Shown: positions 53,811 through 63,702, numbered from the stretch's first letter. The stretch: 64,000 nt of DNA from Heyndrickxia coagulans 36D1 (GCF_000169195.2 NC_016023.1:3410001-3474000); one strand, 5' to 3'. Notes: generated from the sequence alone by a model not told the origin. Numbers and translations: made by a program.

Positions 53811-54380
53811 TTGAACGAATTGTTCATACTTGGCGAATTGATGAACAACCCGATGCACGGCTATTTGCTGCATCAAATTTTGAACGCAATTGTGGGCCCC
53901 ACACGAAAAATCAGCTGGGGGGCGCTTTATCCACTCATTCACAGCATGCTTGCAGACGGTCTGATCGAGCAGGTCCCCGAAGAACAACCGGAGGGCGCTC
54001 GGCGGGGAAAAGGAAAAAAGAAAAAGATTTACAAACTTACAGATGAAGGTAGAATCCGGTTTTTCCGGCTGATGGAAGAACCGATTCCATACTCACCGGA
54101 TTATGAACTGCATTTTTATATGAAGCTGAAAAATTTTGGTCTGGTCAGTGAGGAAGTGCAGTTTTTAATTTTGCATCAATATAAAGATTACTTGCGTTAT
54201 GAAATCCGCCATGAGGAAGAACGGTTGGTTTATGCGGGAGGGGATAAACGGATTCCCAAGGAAGAACAGCAGTATATCCTGACCTTTTTCCGGCACCGGT
54301 TAGAAAAGCTCCGTTTTGACGAAAAGTGGGTATTACAATTAATCCATCAACATCGTGAGAATAGACAAGGGCTTGAATAA
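53811..54380 (+). CDS. PadR family transcriptional regulator
   Basis: This 189-aa protein has the PadR winged helix at the N-terminus (LFILGELMNNPMHGYLLHQIL, then WGALYPLIHSMLADGLIEQV and KKIYKLTDEGR) and a C-terminal helical dimerisation part. PadR proteins repress stress or drug-efflux genes and often themselves. The TTG at 53811 lies 8 nt after AAAGGAG; the frame is open from 53754 but without an SD. It could control the VOC gene just upstream; this is inference. Confidence 0.88.
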   Translation: MNELFILGELMNNPMHGYLLHQILNAIVGPTRKISWGALYPLIHSMLADGLIEQVPEEQPEGARRGKGKKKKIYKLTDEGRIRFFRLMEEPIPYSPDYELHFYMKLKNFGLVSEEVQFLILHQYKDYLRYEIRHEEERLVYAGGDKRIPKEEQQYILTFFRHRLEKLRFDEKWVLQLIHQHRENRQGLE

Positions 54381-54467
54381 AGTGTGAAAACGGAAAGCTG
54401 GACATACTTGTGCAAACCCATAAGAAATCCGGAATGATGCATTCACAATATTCTTTTTGCACGGCAC

Positions 54468-54507
54468 AACAAACAACCCCCGGTTGATTCACCGGGGGTT
54501 GTTTGTT
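54468..54507. terminator. Bidirectional terminator between padR-type gene and ltaS
   Basis: A perfect 17-bp stem (54468-54484 with 54491-54507) with a six-base loop carries a TTTTATTT tail on the + strand. It starts right after the ltaS stop. Confidence 0.92.
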
Positions 54508-56493
54508 TTATTTATTCTTTTTGGCTGAATCCGGAATGGAGGTTTCAGGCAACCCACTCATATCCGTCTGGTCAAAGGAATAATCGTACTTGTTCCGGTT
54601 CACCGGCGTAAAACCTTTTGGTGTGTAGAAACGGAGCAGGTCGTCGTACACCACTTTATCAGACAGATTCAGCATCTCTTTTGCAATCTTTTCATCATTT
54701 TTGCCAAGTTTTGGATTGACTTTTTCACCGGTCGCATTGTCGTAAAGCGTTCCGGATACTTGCGTGAACTTATTGGTGACAAAATCGCCGTTACGGAACG
54801 GAACGACTTGGCGATGCTGGCTGGACAAAAGATCAGACCCGAACTGGATGTAGTCTTTTGTATCAACGCCAAGCAAATGCATCACCGTCGGCATTACATC
54901 GACTTCACCGCCGTACGTATGCTTGATCCCGCCTTTTACGCCCGGAACATGGATAAACAGCGGCACCCTTTGCAGCTGCGCGTTCAAATATGGCGTAATT
55001 TCAGGGACACCGAGCACTTTCGCCATTGCCGCATTGTGATTTTCCGAAATGCCGTAATGGTCGCCGTACATGACAATCACGGTATGGTCATAAAGCCCGG
55101 ATTCCTTCAAATAGGTAAAGAACTGCTGCATCGCTTCATCCAGATAATGGGCGGTTTGGAAATAGTTATCAACGGTTTTATCACCGAAATTGCCTTTCGG
55201 GAAGTCAGCATCCTCTTCATCCAATGGAAACGGGAAGTGGTTTGAAAGCGTAATAAACTTCGTATAGAAAGGCTGCGGCAATTTGGTCAAATACTGCATC
55301 GATTCATTAAACCAAGGTTTGTCCTTCATCCCGTAGTTTAACGTATTTTTGTCGCTCATATCGTAATACTTGGCGTCAAAGAAACGGTCATAGCCGAACG
55401 ATTTGTACATTTCGTCACGGTTCCAGAAAGTCTTATAGTTTCCGTGGAAAACAGCCGATGTATAGCCTTTCTGGCCAAGAATGGCAGGTGCTGCCTGGTA
55501 CGTATTTTGTGCTTTCGTCGTAAATACAGACCCCGTCGGCAGCGGGAACAGCGAGTTTTCCATCATAAATTCGGCATCAGACGTTTTCCCCTGGCCTGTC
55601 TGGTGGAAAAAGTTATCGAAATAAAAGGTGTTTTTATCCTTTGTCAGCGAGTTTAAAAACGGTGTGACTTCTTTGCCGTCCAATTTGTAATTGATCAAAA
55701 AGTTCTGGAACGACTCAAGTGAAACGTAAATGACATTCATACCCTTTGCCGCGCCGAAATATTTGCTGTCCGGCTCGGTATAGTTCGCTTTCACATAGTT
55801 TTCCACATCGCTCACGTCACTGCTGTCAGCCATCGCCCGCTGTGCAGACGATTTTGTTGTCTGGATCGCATCATAAAGCGTGTAATTGTACATACCGAGA
55901 TATTTCACGATATAGCTACGGTCAAAAGTCCGCGTTAAAAGCTGCGGGCGGTCCGCTTCGGCAAGCCCGAGATTAAAAATGAAAAATGCAATCGCGGCAA
56001 TCATCAGCCCGGCAAGCGAGCGGCGGTTGATTTTCCCTGCGTTGGCCCTGACGGTTTTCGTTGCAATCAAGGCAATGAGGATGATCGTATCAAAAAAGTA
56101 AAAAATATCATAAGGCTTCATTAATGCAGCTGCACTCCCGCCGAGGTCGCCGAAGTTTTTCGTCTGCGACAAAACCGGCAGCGTAATGAAGTCATTGAAG
56201 AAACGGTAATAGCATACATTCGCGTACAGCAAAACAGACAAAAGCACGTCAATCACAGTCATTGCAATGATCCGGCCGCGTCCCTTAAAGAAAAGCGCAA
56301 GCGCAAAGAAGAACAGTGCCGAGCTGATGGGATTGATGGCAAGCAAAAATTTCTGCATGCCGTTTTGCAGATCCAGATTGAATTCCGCTTTATAGACAAT
56401 ATAAGTTTTTACCCAGAACAATAAAACCATGAGAAAGTACAGGGCGTATTTTTTATTTAGCAAACTTTTAATCTGGTTAAACGAGATCTTCAT
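54508..56493 (-). CDS. ltaS: Lipoteichoic acid synthase family protein
   Basis: LtaS polymerises glycerol phosphate from phosphatidylglycerol onto a glycolipid anchor outside the membrane. The 661-aa protein has five N-terminal membrane helices and an extracellular sulfatase-like domain. The metal site has Glu260 (YVSLESFQ) and nucleophile Thr304 (TGQGKTSDAE), with later metal residues in MYGDHYG. An AMA-D site near residue 222 could be cut by signal peptidase, as in S. aureus LtaS. The ATG at 56493 follows GGGAGGG. Bacillus has several paralogues; this full-length one fits LtaS best. Confidence 0.92.
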   Translation of the reverse strand: MKISFNQIKSLLNKKYALYFLMVLLFWVKTYIVYKAEFNLDLQNGMQKFLLAINPISSALFFFALALFFKGRGRIIAMTVIDVLLSVLLYANVCYYRFFNDFITLPVLSQTKNFGDLGGSAAALMKPYDIFYFFDTIILIALIATKTVRANAGKINRRSLAGLMIAAIAFFIFNLGLAEADRPQLLTRTFDRSYIVKYLGMYNYTLYDAIQTTKSSAQRAMADSSDVSDVENYVKANYTEPDSKYFGAAKGMNVIYVSLESFQNFLINYKLDGKEVTPFLNSLTKDKNTFYFDNFFHQTGQGKTSDAEFMMENSLFPLPTGSVFTTKAQNTYQAAPAILGQKGYTSAVFHGNYKTFWNRDEMYKSFGYDRFFDAKYYDMSDKNTLNYGMKDKPWFNESMQYLTKLPQPFYTKFITLSNHFPFPLDEEDADFPKGNFGDKTVDNYFQTAHYLDEAMQQFFTYLKESGLYDHTVIVMYGDHYGISENHNAAMAKVLGVPEITPYLNAQLQRVPLFIHVPGVKGGIKHTYGGEVDVMPTVMHLLGVDTKDYIQFGSDLLSSQHRQVVPFRNGDFVTNKFTQVSGTLYDNATGEKVNPKLGKNDEKIAKEMLNLSDKVVYDDLLRFYTPKGFTPVNRNKYDYSFDQTDMSGLPETSIPDSAKKNK

Positions 56494-56706
56494 TCAGTAT
56501 TCCCTCCCAATTGCCAAACTCTCCGGCAACAATTTCAGGACGCTTCATTTATTCATACCAACATATTGTAATACAATTTTAAAAAAAAGCAAGCGCTCAT
56601 CAACGGCTTTTCCAGCCCCTGGGCAGCCCTTTCCGGCCAAGCGGGGCTGTCCGCGCCGGAATTCCGCATACCCACCGCCAAATATTTTTATTTCCACCAT
56701 ATTTTA

Positions 56707-57353
56707 TTACAATTTCAATTTTCTTTCAAACAAGTTCAACGCAAGCGCAGATAAAATGACCCAAACAAGGCCGGCCGCATATCCTCCGGCAACGTCGCTC
56801 GGGTAGTGGACCCCTAAATAGATGCGGCTAATGCCGATGGCAAGCACCAATAAAAGGGCAAACAGCGTCCCCGCGACCTTCACCCACCGGCGTTCGCAAT
56901 GCGGAACAGGATCAATACGAGGCAGCCGTATAAAATCATGGATCCCATCGAATGCCCGCTTGGGAAGCTGTAACCCGTTTCCTGGACGACACGCATAATA
57001 TCGGGACGCTGGCGCTTGAATATGTATTTTAATATGGTGTTAAAAACCCCGGCTCCAAGCGCGACAGATACAGCGAGATAAAGGCTTAGTGTACGGTATT
57101 TTTTGATCCAGAGCACAAGGGAAAGAAAGAGGGTGACCGCCGCCGCCCCTTTTACAGATCCGAGAAAGGTAACAGCCAGCATCACGCTCGTTAGCCGGCC
57201 GGAAATATTCCCCTGGACAAATGAGATAATCGGAAGGTCAAAATGCCGGATCTCCGCCTGGTTGAAGTGACCGGCGATTTCAAAAAAAATCCAGGTGCAG
57301 AAGGAAAGCACCAGTAAAACGAACACCCATTGCACAATCGTCTGCCTTTTCAT
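56707..57353 (-). pseudogene. PAP2-family phosphatase gene with frameshift
   Basis: The first part (57353 down to about 56900) encodes membrane helices with phosphatase motifs 1 (KYIFKRQRPD) and 2 (SFPSGHS). It ends early at a TGA at 56880. The third motif, with SRIYLGVHYPSD and the following VAGGYAAGLVWVI helix, is intact in another frame from about 56898 to the TAA at 56707. One missing base (or two extra) near 56880-56905 explains it. Joined, the product would be about 216 aa, normal for the family. Without motif 3 the short product should be inactive. A sequencing error cannot be excluded. Confidence 0.75.
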
Positions 57354-57444
57354 CATCAACCTCCAATATGAAATAATTTACCATATTGGAGGCTTTCCGG
57401 CAAATTTTCCGGCATTCCCCGTGCTATCCGGTACCGCCCGGTTT

Positions 57445-58278
57445 TTACGCTTCTTTTGCCTTTGTTTTGGCCGCTTTTTTTGGTTTTTTTGCCGGTTTTT
57501 TTGCCGGCTTTGCCCTGTCGATGGAAGCCTGGAGCGCCGCCATCAGGTCGGTCACATTGTTTTCCGGTTCTTTTACTTTTGCCGTGACGAGTTTTTTTCC
57601 GGTCCGTTTCGATTCAATTAAAGCCATCAGGTTTGACCGGTATGCATCCGTATATTTTTCAGGCTCAAACGATGTCGTTAACTGATCAATCAGCAAAATT
57701 GCCGTCTCAATTTCTTTTTTCGAGACTTCATCATCTTGCGGCACATTCGGAACGTCAGATGCTTTCCGGACTTCATCCGGGTAATGGATCGTTTCCATCA
57801 AAAGCGTGTTTTCATACACGCGGATAACGGCGAGCTGCTCCTTTGAACGCATAACAATCCGGGCAAGTCCGACTTTCTCTGATTCGGTCAGCGCTTTCCG
57901 CAACAAGCCGTAAGCTTTTACGCCCCCTTCATTCGGGGACATGTAATAACTCCGGTTAAAATAGACCGGGTCGATCTCCCGCATATCAAGAAAATCCATA
58001 ATTTCCACTGCTTTTTCTTCTGTCTGTTTGCGCAGTTCTTCCAGTTCTTCCTCTTCCAGTACGACAAACTTTCCTTTCGCGATTTCGTATCCTTTTACGA
58101 TTTCTTTTGCGTCCAATTCTTCCTCGCACACCGGACAAACCTTTTCATACCGGATCGGGGAATGGCATTTTTTATGAAGGGAACGCAATTTGATATCTTT
58201 ATCTTCCGTTGCGGCATGCAGTTTAATCGGGATATTGACGAGTCCGAAACTGATCGTGCCTTTCCACATCGTATGCAT
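57445..58278 (-). CDS. ku: Non-homologous end-joining protein Ku
   Basis: This 277-aa homodimeric Ku binds double-strand DNA ends and recruits LigD. The N-terminus MWKGTISFGLVNIPIKLHAAT, a Cys-rich spot (KKCHSPIRYEKVCPVCEEEL) and the central core are typical of bacterial Ku. The C-terminus is a Lys/Ala/Pro-rich tail (AKPAKKPAKKPKKAAK) that should help DNA binding. I chose the ATG at 58278, 8 nt after GCGAGGCG. It is divergent from ligD, with 90 bp between the starts. Confidence 0.94.
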   Translation of the reverse strand: MHTMWKGTISFGLVNIPIKLHAATEDKDIKLRSLHKKCHSPIRYEKVCPVCEEELDAKEIVKGYEIAKGKFVVLEEEELEELRKQTEEKAVEIMDFLDMREIDPVYFNRSYYMSPNEGGVKAYGLLRKALTESEKVGLARIVMRSKEQLAVIRVYENTLLMETIHYPDEVRKASDVPNVPQDDEVSKKEIETAILLIDQLTTSFEPEKYTDAYRSNLMALIESKRTGKKLVTAKVKEPENNVTDLMAALQASIDRAKPAKKPAKKPKKAAKTKAKEA

Positions 58279-58368
58279 GAATGAAACGCCTCGCTTTTTG
58301 AAGATAATATATGTACGAATCCACCCCGCTATGTACTTCAACTTTTGGAAAAAGAAAGGGTGCTCGAA

Positions 58369-60210
58369 ATGAAACCGATGTTGCCGGTTTTAAAATGGTC
58401 TCTGCCAGATACAGGAAAGTGGGTATACGAAATTAAATATGACGGTTATCGCGCGATCCTCGACTGGACAGAAGACGGCATGCGGTTATGGAGCCGCAAC
58501 GGAAAAGATTTGCTGCCCCGGTTTCCGGAAATCCGCACCTTTTTGCAAACGCTTGAAGGCCGTGTAAAAGGGCAGCTTCCGTTACGGCTTGACGGCGAAC
58601 TTGTGCTGCTTGAAAATCCGTATAAAGCTGGCTTTAGGGAGCTGCAACGCCGCGGGCGGATGAAAGCTGAAGCAGCTGCAGAGCAGGCGAAAATGCGCCC
58701 CGCCCATTATCTCGTATTTGATTTGCTCATGCTTGGCGGAGAGGATATGGCCGGCAAACCGTATTTGCAGCGAAAAAAAGCATTGGAAAACTTATGTGAA
58801 ACGCTCGCGCTGCCGCTCTCCCCCGCCCCGGGCGAAACGGCACGGGTTCAGCAAATCCCGTTCACCCGTGACGCATCCGTCTTAAAAGAGACGGTGAAAA
58901 ATTTTAACAGTGAAGGCATTGTCGCAAAACAAACGGACAGCAAGTGGGAAGCGGGAAAACGAGTTGAAACATGGATAAAAGTGAAAAATTGGAAGACAGC
59001 CGCCTGCTTTATTACGGCTTACGACGAGAAAAACGGGTATTTCGATGTCGCAGTGTTTAAAGATGGCGGCATTTTTCCAATCGGCCAGTTTCTTTTCAGC
59101 ATGAATCCGGACGAAAAACAAATCCTCACAGAAGCGGTCAGGAAAAATGCCGCAAACAATGAAAACGGCGTCTACACGATCGATCCTTCGATTTGCGTCG
59201 AGATATTTTATTTGGAATGGGACGGCGCCAATCTGCGGGAACCTCATTTCCACCGCTTCCGCTTTGATCTTTCACCGGATGCCTGTACGTTTGAAGATTT
59301 CAGGCTCCGTAACGCCGCCATTCCGGAAGAAGTGGAAGTGACGCATCCGGATAAACCGCTATGGAAAAAGCGCCATGTGACAAAGCTCGACTTTCTTGCC
59401 TATATGCGGGAAATTTCTCCTTTTATGCTGCCGTTTCTTTCGGACAGGCTTTTGACCGTCATCCGTTACCCGCACGGCGTCTTCGGCGAGGCATTTTACC
59501 AGAAAAACTGCCCCGATTATGCGCCCGCTTTTGTGGATACGGCTATGCATGAAGACATCCGGTATATTGTCTGCAACGATTTAAAAACACTGATGTGGCT
59601 CGCAAACCAGCTGGCGGTGGAATACCATATCCCGTTTCAGACCGTAAACAGTCGTTTCGTCAGTGAGATTGTATTTGATTTTGACCCCCCTTCCCGGGAT
59701 GCGTTTCAACTTGCAGTAGAAGCGGCTTTGCTGTTAAAACAGGTGACGGATGCCCTTCATTTGGAGAGCTTTGTCAAAATTTCTGGAAATAAAGGGCTGC
59801 AAGTCTACATTCCATTGCCGGACAGGCAATTCTCATGGGAAGATACAAGGCTGTTCACGGAATTTATGGCTGCTTATTTCATTTCGAAATCGCCTGAACA
59901 TTTTACAATCGAACGGATGAAGAAAAAACGGGGCGGAAAATTATATGTTGATTTCGTCCAGCATGCGGAAGGAAAAACGATCATTGCACCTTATTCGATG
60001 CGCGGGCATGAGGATGCGCTTGTGGCGGCGCCGCTTTTCTGGGAAGAAGTAAACGCGTCGCTTTCGCCGTATGACTTTACCATTGAAACGGTCCTTTCGC
60101 GTGTGAACCGGTACGGCTGCCCGTTTGCGCGATTCTTTGCCTGCAAAAGCGGCCAGCCTTTTGCCCCGGTACTTGCATTTTTAAAGCAGAACAAAGGGCG
60201 CCCCATATAG
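58369..60210 (+). CDS. ligD: ATP-dependent DNA ligase D (ligase-polymerase form)
   Basis: This 613-aa protein joins ends for NHEJ. The N-terminal ligase domain has nucleophile Lys23 (EIKYDGYRAI) and nucleotidyltransferase motifs RLDGELV and EGIVAKQ. The C-terminal half is the primase-type polymerase domain (from about HPDKPLWKK), with metal Asp pair VFDFDPPS and KISGNKGLQVYIPL. No phosphoesterase domain is present, and the domain order is that of Bacillus LigD. The ATG at 58369 follows AAAGGGTG. It is divergent from ku, the usual Bacillus layout. Confidence 0.95.
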   Translation: MKPMLPVLKWSLPDTGKWVYEIKYDGYRAILDWTEDGMRLWSRNGKDLLPRFPEIRTFLQTLEGRVKGQLPLRLDGELVLLENPYKAGFRELQRRGRMKAEAAAEQAKMRPAHYLVFDLLMLGGEDMAGKPYLQRKKALENLCETLALPLSPAPGETARVQQIPFTRDASVLKETVKNFNSEGIVAKQTDSKWEAGKRVETWIKVKNWKTAACFITAYDEKNGYFDVAVFKDGGIFPIGQFLFSMNPDEKQILTEAVRKNAANNENGVYTIDPSICVEIFYLEWDGANLREPHFHRFRFDLSPDACTFEDFRLRNAAIPEEVEVTHPDKPLWKKRHVTKLDFLAYMREISPFMLPFLSDRLLTVIRYPHGVFGEAFYQKNCPDYAPAFVDTAMHEDIRYIVCNDLKTLMWLANQLAVEYHIPFQTVNSRFVSEIVFDFDPPSRDAFQLAVEAALLLKQVTDALHLESFVKISGNKGLQVYIPLPDRQFSWEDTRLFTEFMAAYFISKSPEHFTIERMKKKRGGKLYVDFVQHAEGKTIIAPYSMRGHEDALVAAPLFWEEVNASLSPYDFTIETVLSRVNRYGCPFARFFACKSGQPFAPVLAFLKQNKGRPI

Positions 60211-60230
60211 TTTGGCGCAGCTTTCCAATC

Positions 60231-60262
60231 GAAAAAAATACGCCTCCCTTTTACAGGAGACG
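60231..60262 (-). terminator. Terminator of dapF
   Basis: On the minus strand CGTCTCC pairs with GGGAGGCG across a short loop and is followed by TATTTTTTTC. It lies just past the dapF stop. Confidence 0.75.
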
Positions 60263-60268
60263 AAAATT

Positions 60269-61264
60269 TTAAGCCAATGCTTTCTCTACCGTTTCTTTTG
60301 CATGGGTTTCGAGCTTTTGATACAGCTTCTGTTCGCCGAAATCCTTTTTTTCTGCAATCCGGAACTGTTCCGGGTGCCCATCGTCAAAAGAAACAGCGGT
60401 TTCGTATAAATAGGTGGCATTACCGATCAGGTCAATCGTGTATGCCGGTTCCCCTTCTTTTTCAATTTTTTGGACAAAGCACCGTACTTTACCGCCATTA
60501 TTGAACACGTCGATCATTTCACCGAACGGGCGCAATCTTAACAGGCAGGCCACAAGGCTTGAAGCGGACATCGCCGTTCCGCACGCATTTGTAAAACCGA
60601 CGCCGCGTTCAAACGTGCGGACGTATAAGCCATTTTCACCAATCGGTTTGGCAAAGCTGACATTCACGCCGTCCGGAAAGATATCATTTGGTCCGTTCAC
60701 ATACTCGGACAATGTTTTTTGCGTATCAGACCGGAATCCTTCATTTTCGACAAAGGCGATCAGATGCGGATTCGGCACCGCAACTGCTGTAAACGACAAA
60801 TCTTCCGACAAGGCCTTAACCGGTTCATTGATGAGCACTTCTTTATCAATATGCATCGGCAGTTTGTTCAAGTCAAAGGAGACAGGCGAGATTTCGACCC
60901 GGAACGTTGGGATGCCGTCCAATAGGGGCTCTGCTTTGCGGGCATATAGATTTGCTTTCATCGTTTCAATTAACAGATCGTCTTTCCCGCGTTTTTCGGA
61001 TACGTACCGCGCAACACAGCGCAGGCCGTTCCCGCACATGGACGCCTCGGAACCGTCCGCATTGAATACCCGCATTTTTGCGTCTGCCTGCTGGCTTTCC
61101 GACACAAAGAGCAGGCCGTCCGCCCCGAGCCCGGCATCGCGCCGGCAAAATGACAGAGCCATTTTTTTGCGGATGTCGTCCGTTAATGGCGCAGAGATTT
61201 CCGTTTCATCGATCAGCAAAAAATCGTTGCCTGAGCCGTGGCATTTAATCAGTTTCACATGCAT
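60269..61264 (-). CDS. dapF: Diaminopimelate epimerase
   Basis: DapF converts LL- to meso-diaminopimelate for lysine and peptidoglycan. The two catalytic Cys are Cys77 (SMCGNGLRC) and Cys228 (TNACGTAMSAS). The substrate segments SGNDFLLID and FERGVGFT are normal. At 331 aa it is about 45 residues longer than the common form. The extra part is a C-terminal charged tail (HPEQFRIAEKKDFGEQKLYQ and beyond). The ATG at 61264 follows GAGAGGAAA. It is monocistronic. Confidence 0.93.
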   Translation of the reverse strand: MHVKLIKCHGSGNDFLLIDETEISAPLTDDIRKKMALSFCRRDAGLGADGLLFVSESQQADAKMRVFNADGSEASMCGNGLRCVARYVSEKRGKDDLLIETMKANLYARKAEPLLDGIPTFRVEISPVSFDLNKLPMHIDKEVLINEPVKALSEDLSFTAVAVPNPHLIAFVENEGFRSDTQKTLSEYVNGPNDIFPDGVNVSFAKPIGENGLYVRTFERGVGFTNACGTAMSASSLVACLLRLRPFGEMIDVFNNGGKVRCFVQKIEKEGEPAYTIDLIGNATYLYETAVSFDDGHPEQFRIAEKKDFGEQKLYQKLETHAKETVEKALA

Positions 61265-61327
61265 GATGGATTTCCTCTCTTTTTCTTTCTTTATTCTTAC
61301 AAAAATTGTATCATTTCTTCTTTTTTT

Positions 61328-62062
61328 TTACACGAAATATTTATTATGCCTGTAAAAAAAGGCGAGCAGTGCGATGACGAGTACTTCGTCTTCTTCCGTC
61401 CCCCGTATAAAAGTAAGTACCGGTGCATTAAGCGGAAACTTCTGCTGCCAGCTCACCGGCATCACGCCGCGTGACACCACTGCTAAAAGTTGTTCGTCCC
61501 GGTAAAATTCCAAATCATGGTTTCCATTTTTCCGGATCGCACAAGTCCGGCTGCCGTTTTCAAATATCATTTCTTTTCCCTTTGCTCTTTTTAATGAAAA
61601 GAACCGTTCATATGCCGGAAACCCGATGCTGATTTCCCAATTTTGCCGTTTGCGGACCGTGGCGCTAAATGTGGCGCCCGCTCCCCGTTCAAGGCGGAAA
61701 TACCGGATTTGTTGTCTGAAAGCTTTTTCCTCAAGCAGCCACCCTAAGCGGCCGCTTCCATCATAAAGCTGCACCGAGAGTTTTGCACCGGGCGGAAACT
61801 GGATCAAGTACTGCCCGCTGTCCGCTTGTCTTTCTTCCTCCCCTTTTTCTCCGGATATGTTTTCTTCTATCTTTTGATAGTAGAAATAGCGCGCAGCAAA
61901 GTAGAGAATGAACAGCCAGACGGCCAAAATCAGCCAGTTGAACATGCCGCCGCGCCCGATATACATCAGCGTGAGACAAAATGCGGAAAGGCCGCATGCA
62001 AGAATAACGGTTTGACACAGGTACATGTGAGACAACGTCGAATAGGTTTTTTTCAGCTCCAT
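61328..62062 (-). CDS. Membrane protein of unknown function
   Basis: This 244-aa protein starts with two membrane helices (about 14-36 and 41-62), then a charged stretch, then a soluble beta-rich region of about 170 residues. That region has regularly spaced strands with FENGSRTCAIRKNGNHDLEFYRD, which recalls the tubby C-terminal-like domain proteins of Bacillus; the match is tentative. The ATG at 62062 follows CGGGAGAG. No function is proposed. Confidence 0.65.
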   Translation of the reverse strand: MELKKTYSTLSHMYLCQTVILACGLSAFCLTLMYIGRGGMFNWLILAVWLFILYFAARYFYYQKIEENISGEKGEEERQADSGQYLIQFPPGAKLSVQLYDGSGRLGWLLEEKAFRQQIRYFRLERGAGATFSATVRKRQNWEISIGFPAYERFFSLKRAKGKEMIFENGSRTCAIRKNGNHDLEFYRDEQLLAVVSRGVMPVSWQQKFPLNAPVLTFIRGTEEDEVLVIALLAFFYRHNKYFV

Positions 62063-62246
62063 ACAGACTCTCCCGTTTTTGTCTGGTCACTCTATTATAT
62101 GAGACTTTTTATAAATCATGATGGTTTTACGGGTTTGCAAATCTTTCGCCGGGCATTTCCATCTTCATGGCAGGCTATCCATGGCGGCCCGAAAAATGAA
62201 TATGTTATAATTTTTTGGAGTCCGTGGAAAAGTTGGGGGAATGAAC

Positions 62247-63611
62247 ATGAAACAAACCTTTACCTTAAAAGAAAAAATCGCACAGCTTTGGCATTTATTT
62301 CTGCCGATTCTCATCACCCAGCTTGCGATGCTGCTCATGAATTTTTTCGATACAACGATGTCCGGCCATTTTTCCAAAGCCGATCTGGCCGGTGTTGCGA
62401 TCGGCGCATCCCTCTGGTTCCCCGTTTCAACCGGGCTGGGAACGGTTTTACAGGCGGTTACCCCGATCATTTCCCATTTGATCGGCAGCAAAAACACGGA
62501 TGAAATCCCCCGTACATTTATCCAGAGCCTTTACGTCGCCGTCTGTATGGTTGTACTGGTGCTGTTTGCAGGCGGGCTATCGATCGGGCCGGTCCTTGGC
62601 CGGATGGATTTAGCACCGCATGTGGAGAGGGTCGCGCATCGGTTTTTATTTGCCCTGTCCTTCGGGCTGATTCCGTTGTTCTGTTACCAGGTTTGCCGCT
62701 CGCTGATTGATGCGACCGGGCTGACAAAAATATCGATGTTGATCACGCTGTTGGCGCTGCCCATCAATATTGGATTGAATGTTCTGTTCATCTTCGGGCA
62801 TGCCGGATTTCCGCAGCTTGGCGGGGCAGGTGCCGGCGTTGCGAGCGCCATCACCTACTGGCTTATCTTGTTGATTGCAATCCTTGTGCTTATGCGTTTG
62901 CCGCGTTTTGCTGAAATGCGGCTGTTCCGCACGTTTTACCCGGTTTCTTTCCGCAGCTGGAAAGCGCTGTTGTCGCTTGGGATCCCGATGGGGTTGTCGA
63001 CTTTTTTTGAATCGAGCATTTTTTCGGTTGTGACATTGTTCATGAGCAAATTTGGCACTGACACGATCGCTTCCCATCAGGCCGCCATGAATTTTGAATC
63101 GCTTTTGTACATGCTTCCGCTCAGCATTTCGCTTGCAATGACGATTCTTGTCAGTTTTGAAGCAGGGGCCGGAAGATTTAAAGACGCCCGCCTGTACAGC
63201 ACAATCGGACTTATAACCGCTGTTGTGATCGCCACCTTGACCGGGCTGTTGCTCTACTTATTCCATGAACAAGTGGCAGCGTTTTACAGTGATGATCCGG
63301 CTGTCATCCGGTTAACCGGACATTTTTTGCTGTATGCCATCTTTTTCCAATGGTCAGATGCGGTTCAGGCGCCGGTGCAAGGTGCGCTTCGAGGGTATAA
63401 AGATGTCCGGATTACGACCATTATGACGTTTGTTTCATATTGGGTTATTGGGCTTCCGCTCGGATATTTGCTGGATGCCGTCACCGCCCTCGGCCCGTTT
63501 GCCTACTGGATCGGACTGATCACAGGCCTTGCTGTAGGTGCGGTAACACTTTTAGGACGCTTGCATTATATCCAGCAAAAAGCCGGAGATTTGCTGAAAA
63601 AGAATGGATAA
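62247..63611 (+). CDS. MATE family efflux transporter
   Basis: This 454-aa protein with about 12 helices in two halves fits the MATE (NorM/DinF) exporters that use Na+ or H+. Family segments include FLPILITQLAMLLMNFFDTTM and the paired half in LLSLGIPMGLSTFFE. It likely exports cationic drugs or dyes; substrate unknown. The ATG at 62247 is 6 nt after GGGGGA; an ATG at 62241 touches that SD. Confidence 0.9.
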   Translation: MKQTFTLKEKIAQLWHLFLPILITQLAMLLMNFFDTTMSGHFSKADLAGVAIGASLWFPVSTGLGTVLQAVTPIISHLIGSKNTDEIPRTFIQSLYVAVCMVVLVLFAGGLSIGPVLGRMDLAPHVERVAHRFLFALSFGLIPLFCYQVCRSLIDATGLTKISMLITLLALPINIGLNVLFIFGHAGFPQLGGAGAGVASAITYWLILLIAILVLMRLPRFAEMRLFRTFYPVSFRSWKALLSLGIPMGLSTFFESSIFSVVTLFMSKFGTDTIASHQAAMNFESLLYMLPLSISLAMTILVSFEAGAGRFKDARLYSTIGLITAVVIATLTGLLLYLFHEQVAAFYSDDPAVIRLTGHFLLYAIFFQWSDAVQAPVQGALRGYKDVRITTIMTFVSYWVIGLPLGYLLDAVTALGPFAYWIGLITGLAVGAVTLLGRLHYIQQKAGDLLKKNG

Positions 63612-63702
63612 GGTTTGGCACAAGCGGGGCTTATCCGGCAGATGGACCAGCGTACAGGAAAGTGGACCCGTTTTCCGTAAGTGACGTTTCAAAAAGTGCG
63701 CA

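Noticed and set aside
53577-53987. 136-codon minus-strand frame between the VOC and PadR genes
   Set aside because: It overlaps well-supported genes on the other strand, lacks an SD and shows no recognisable domain.
58279-58368. Sigma-G promoters between ku and ligD
   Set aside because: The B. subtilis pair is forespore-expressed, but I could not find a convincing -35/-10 match; only the repeated ATGTAC is seen.
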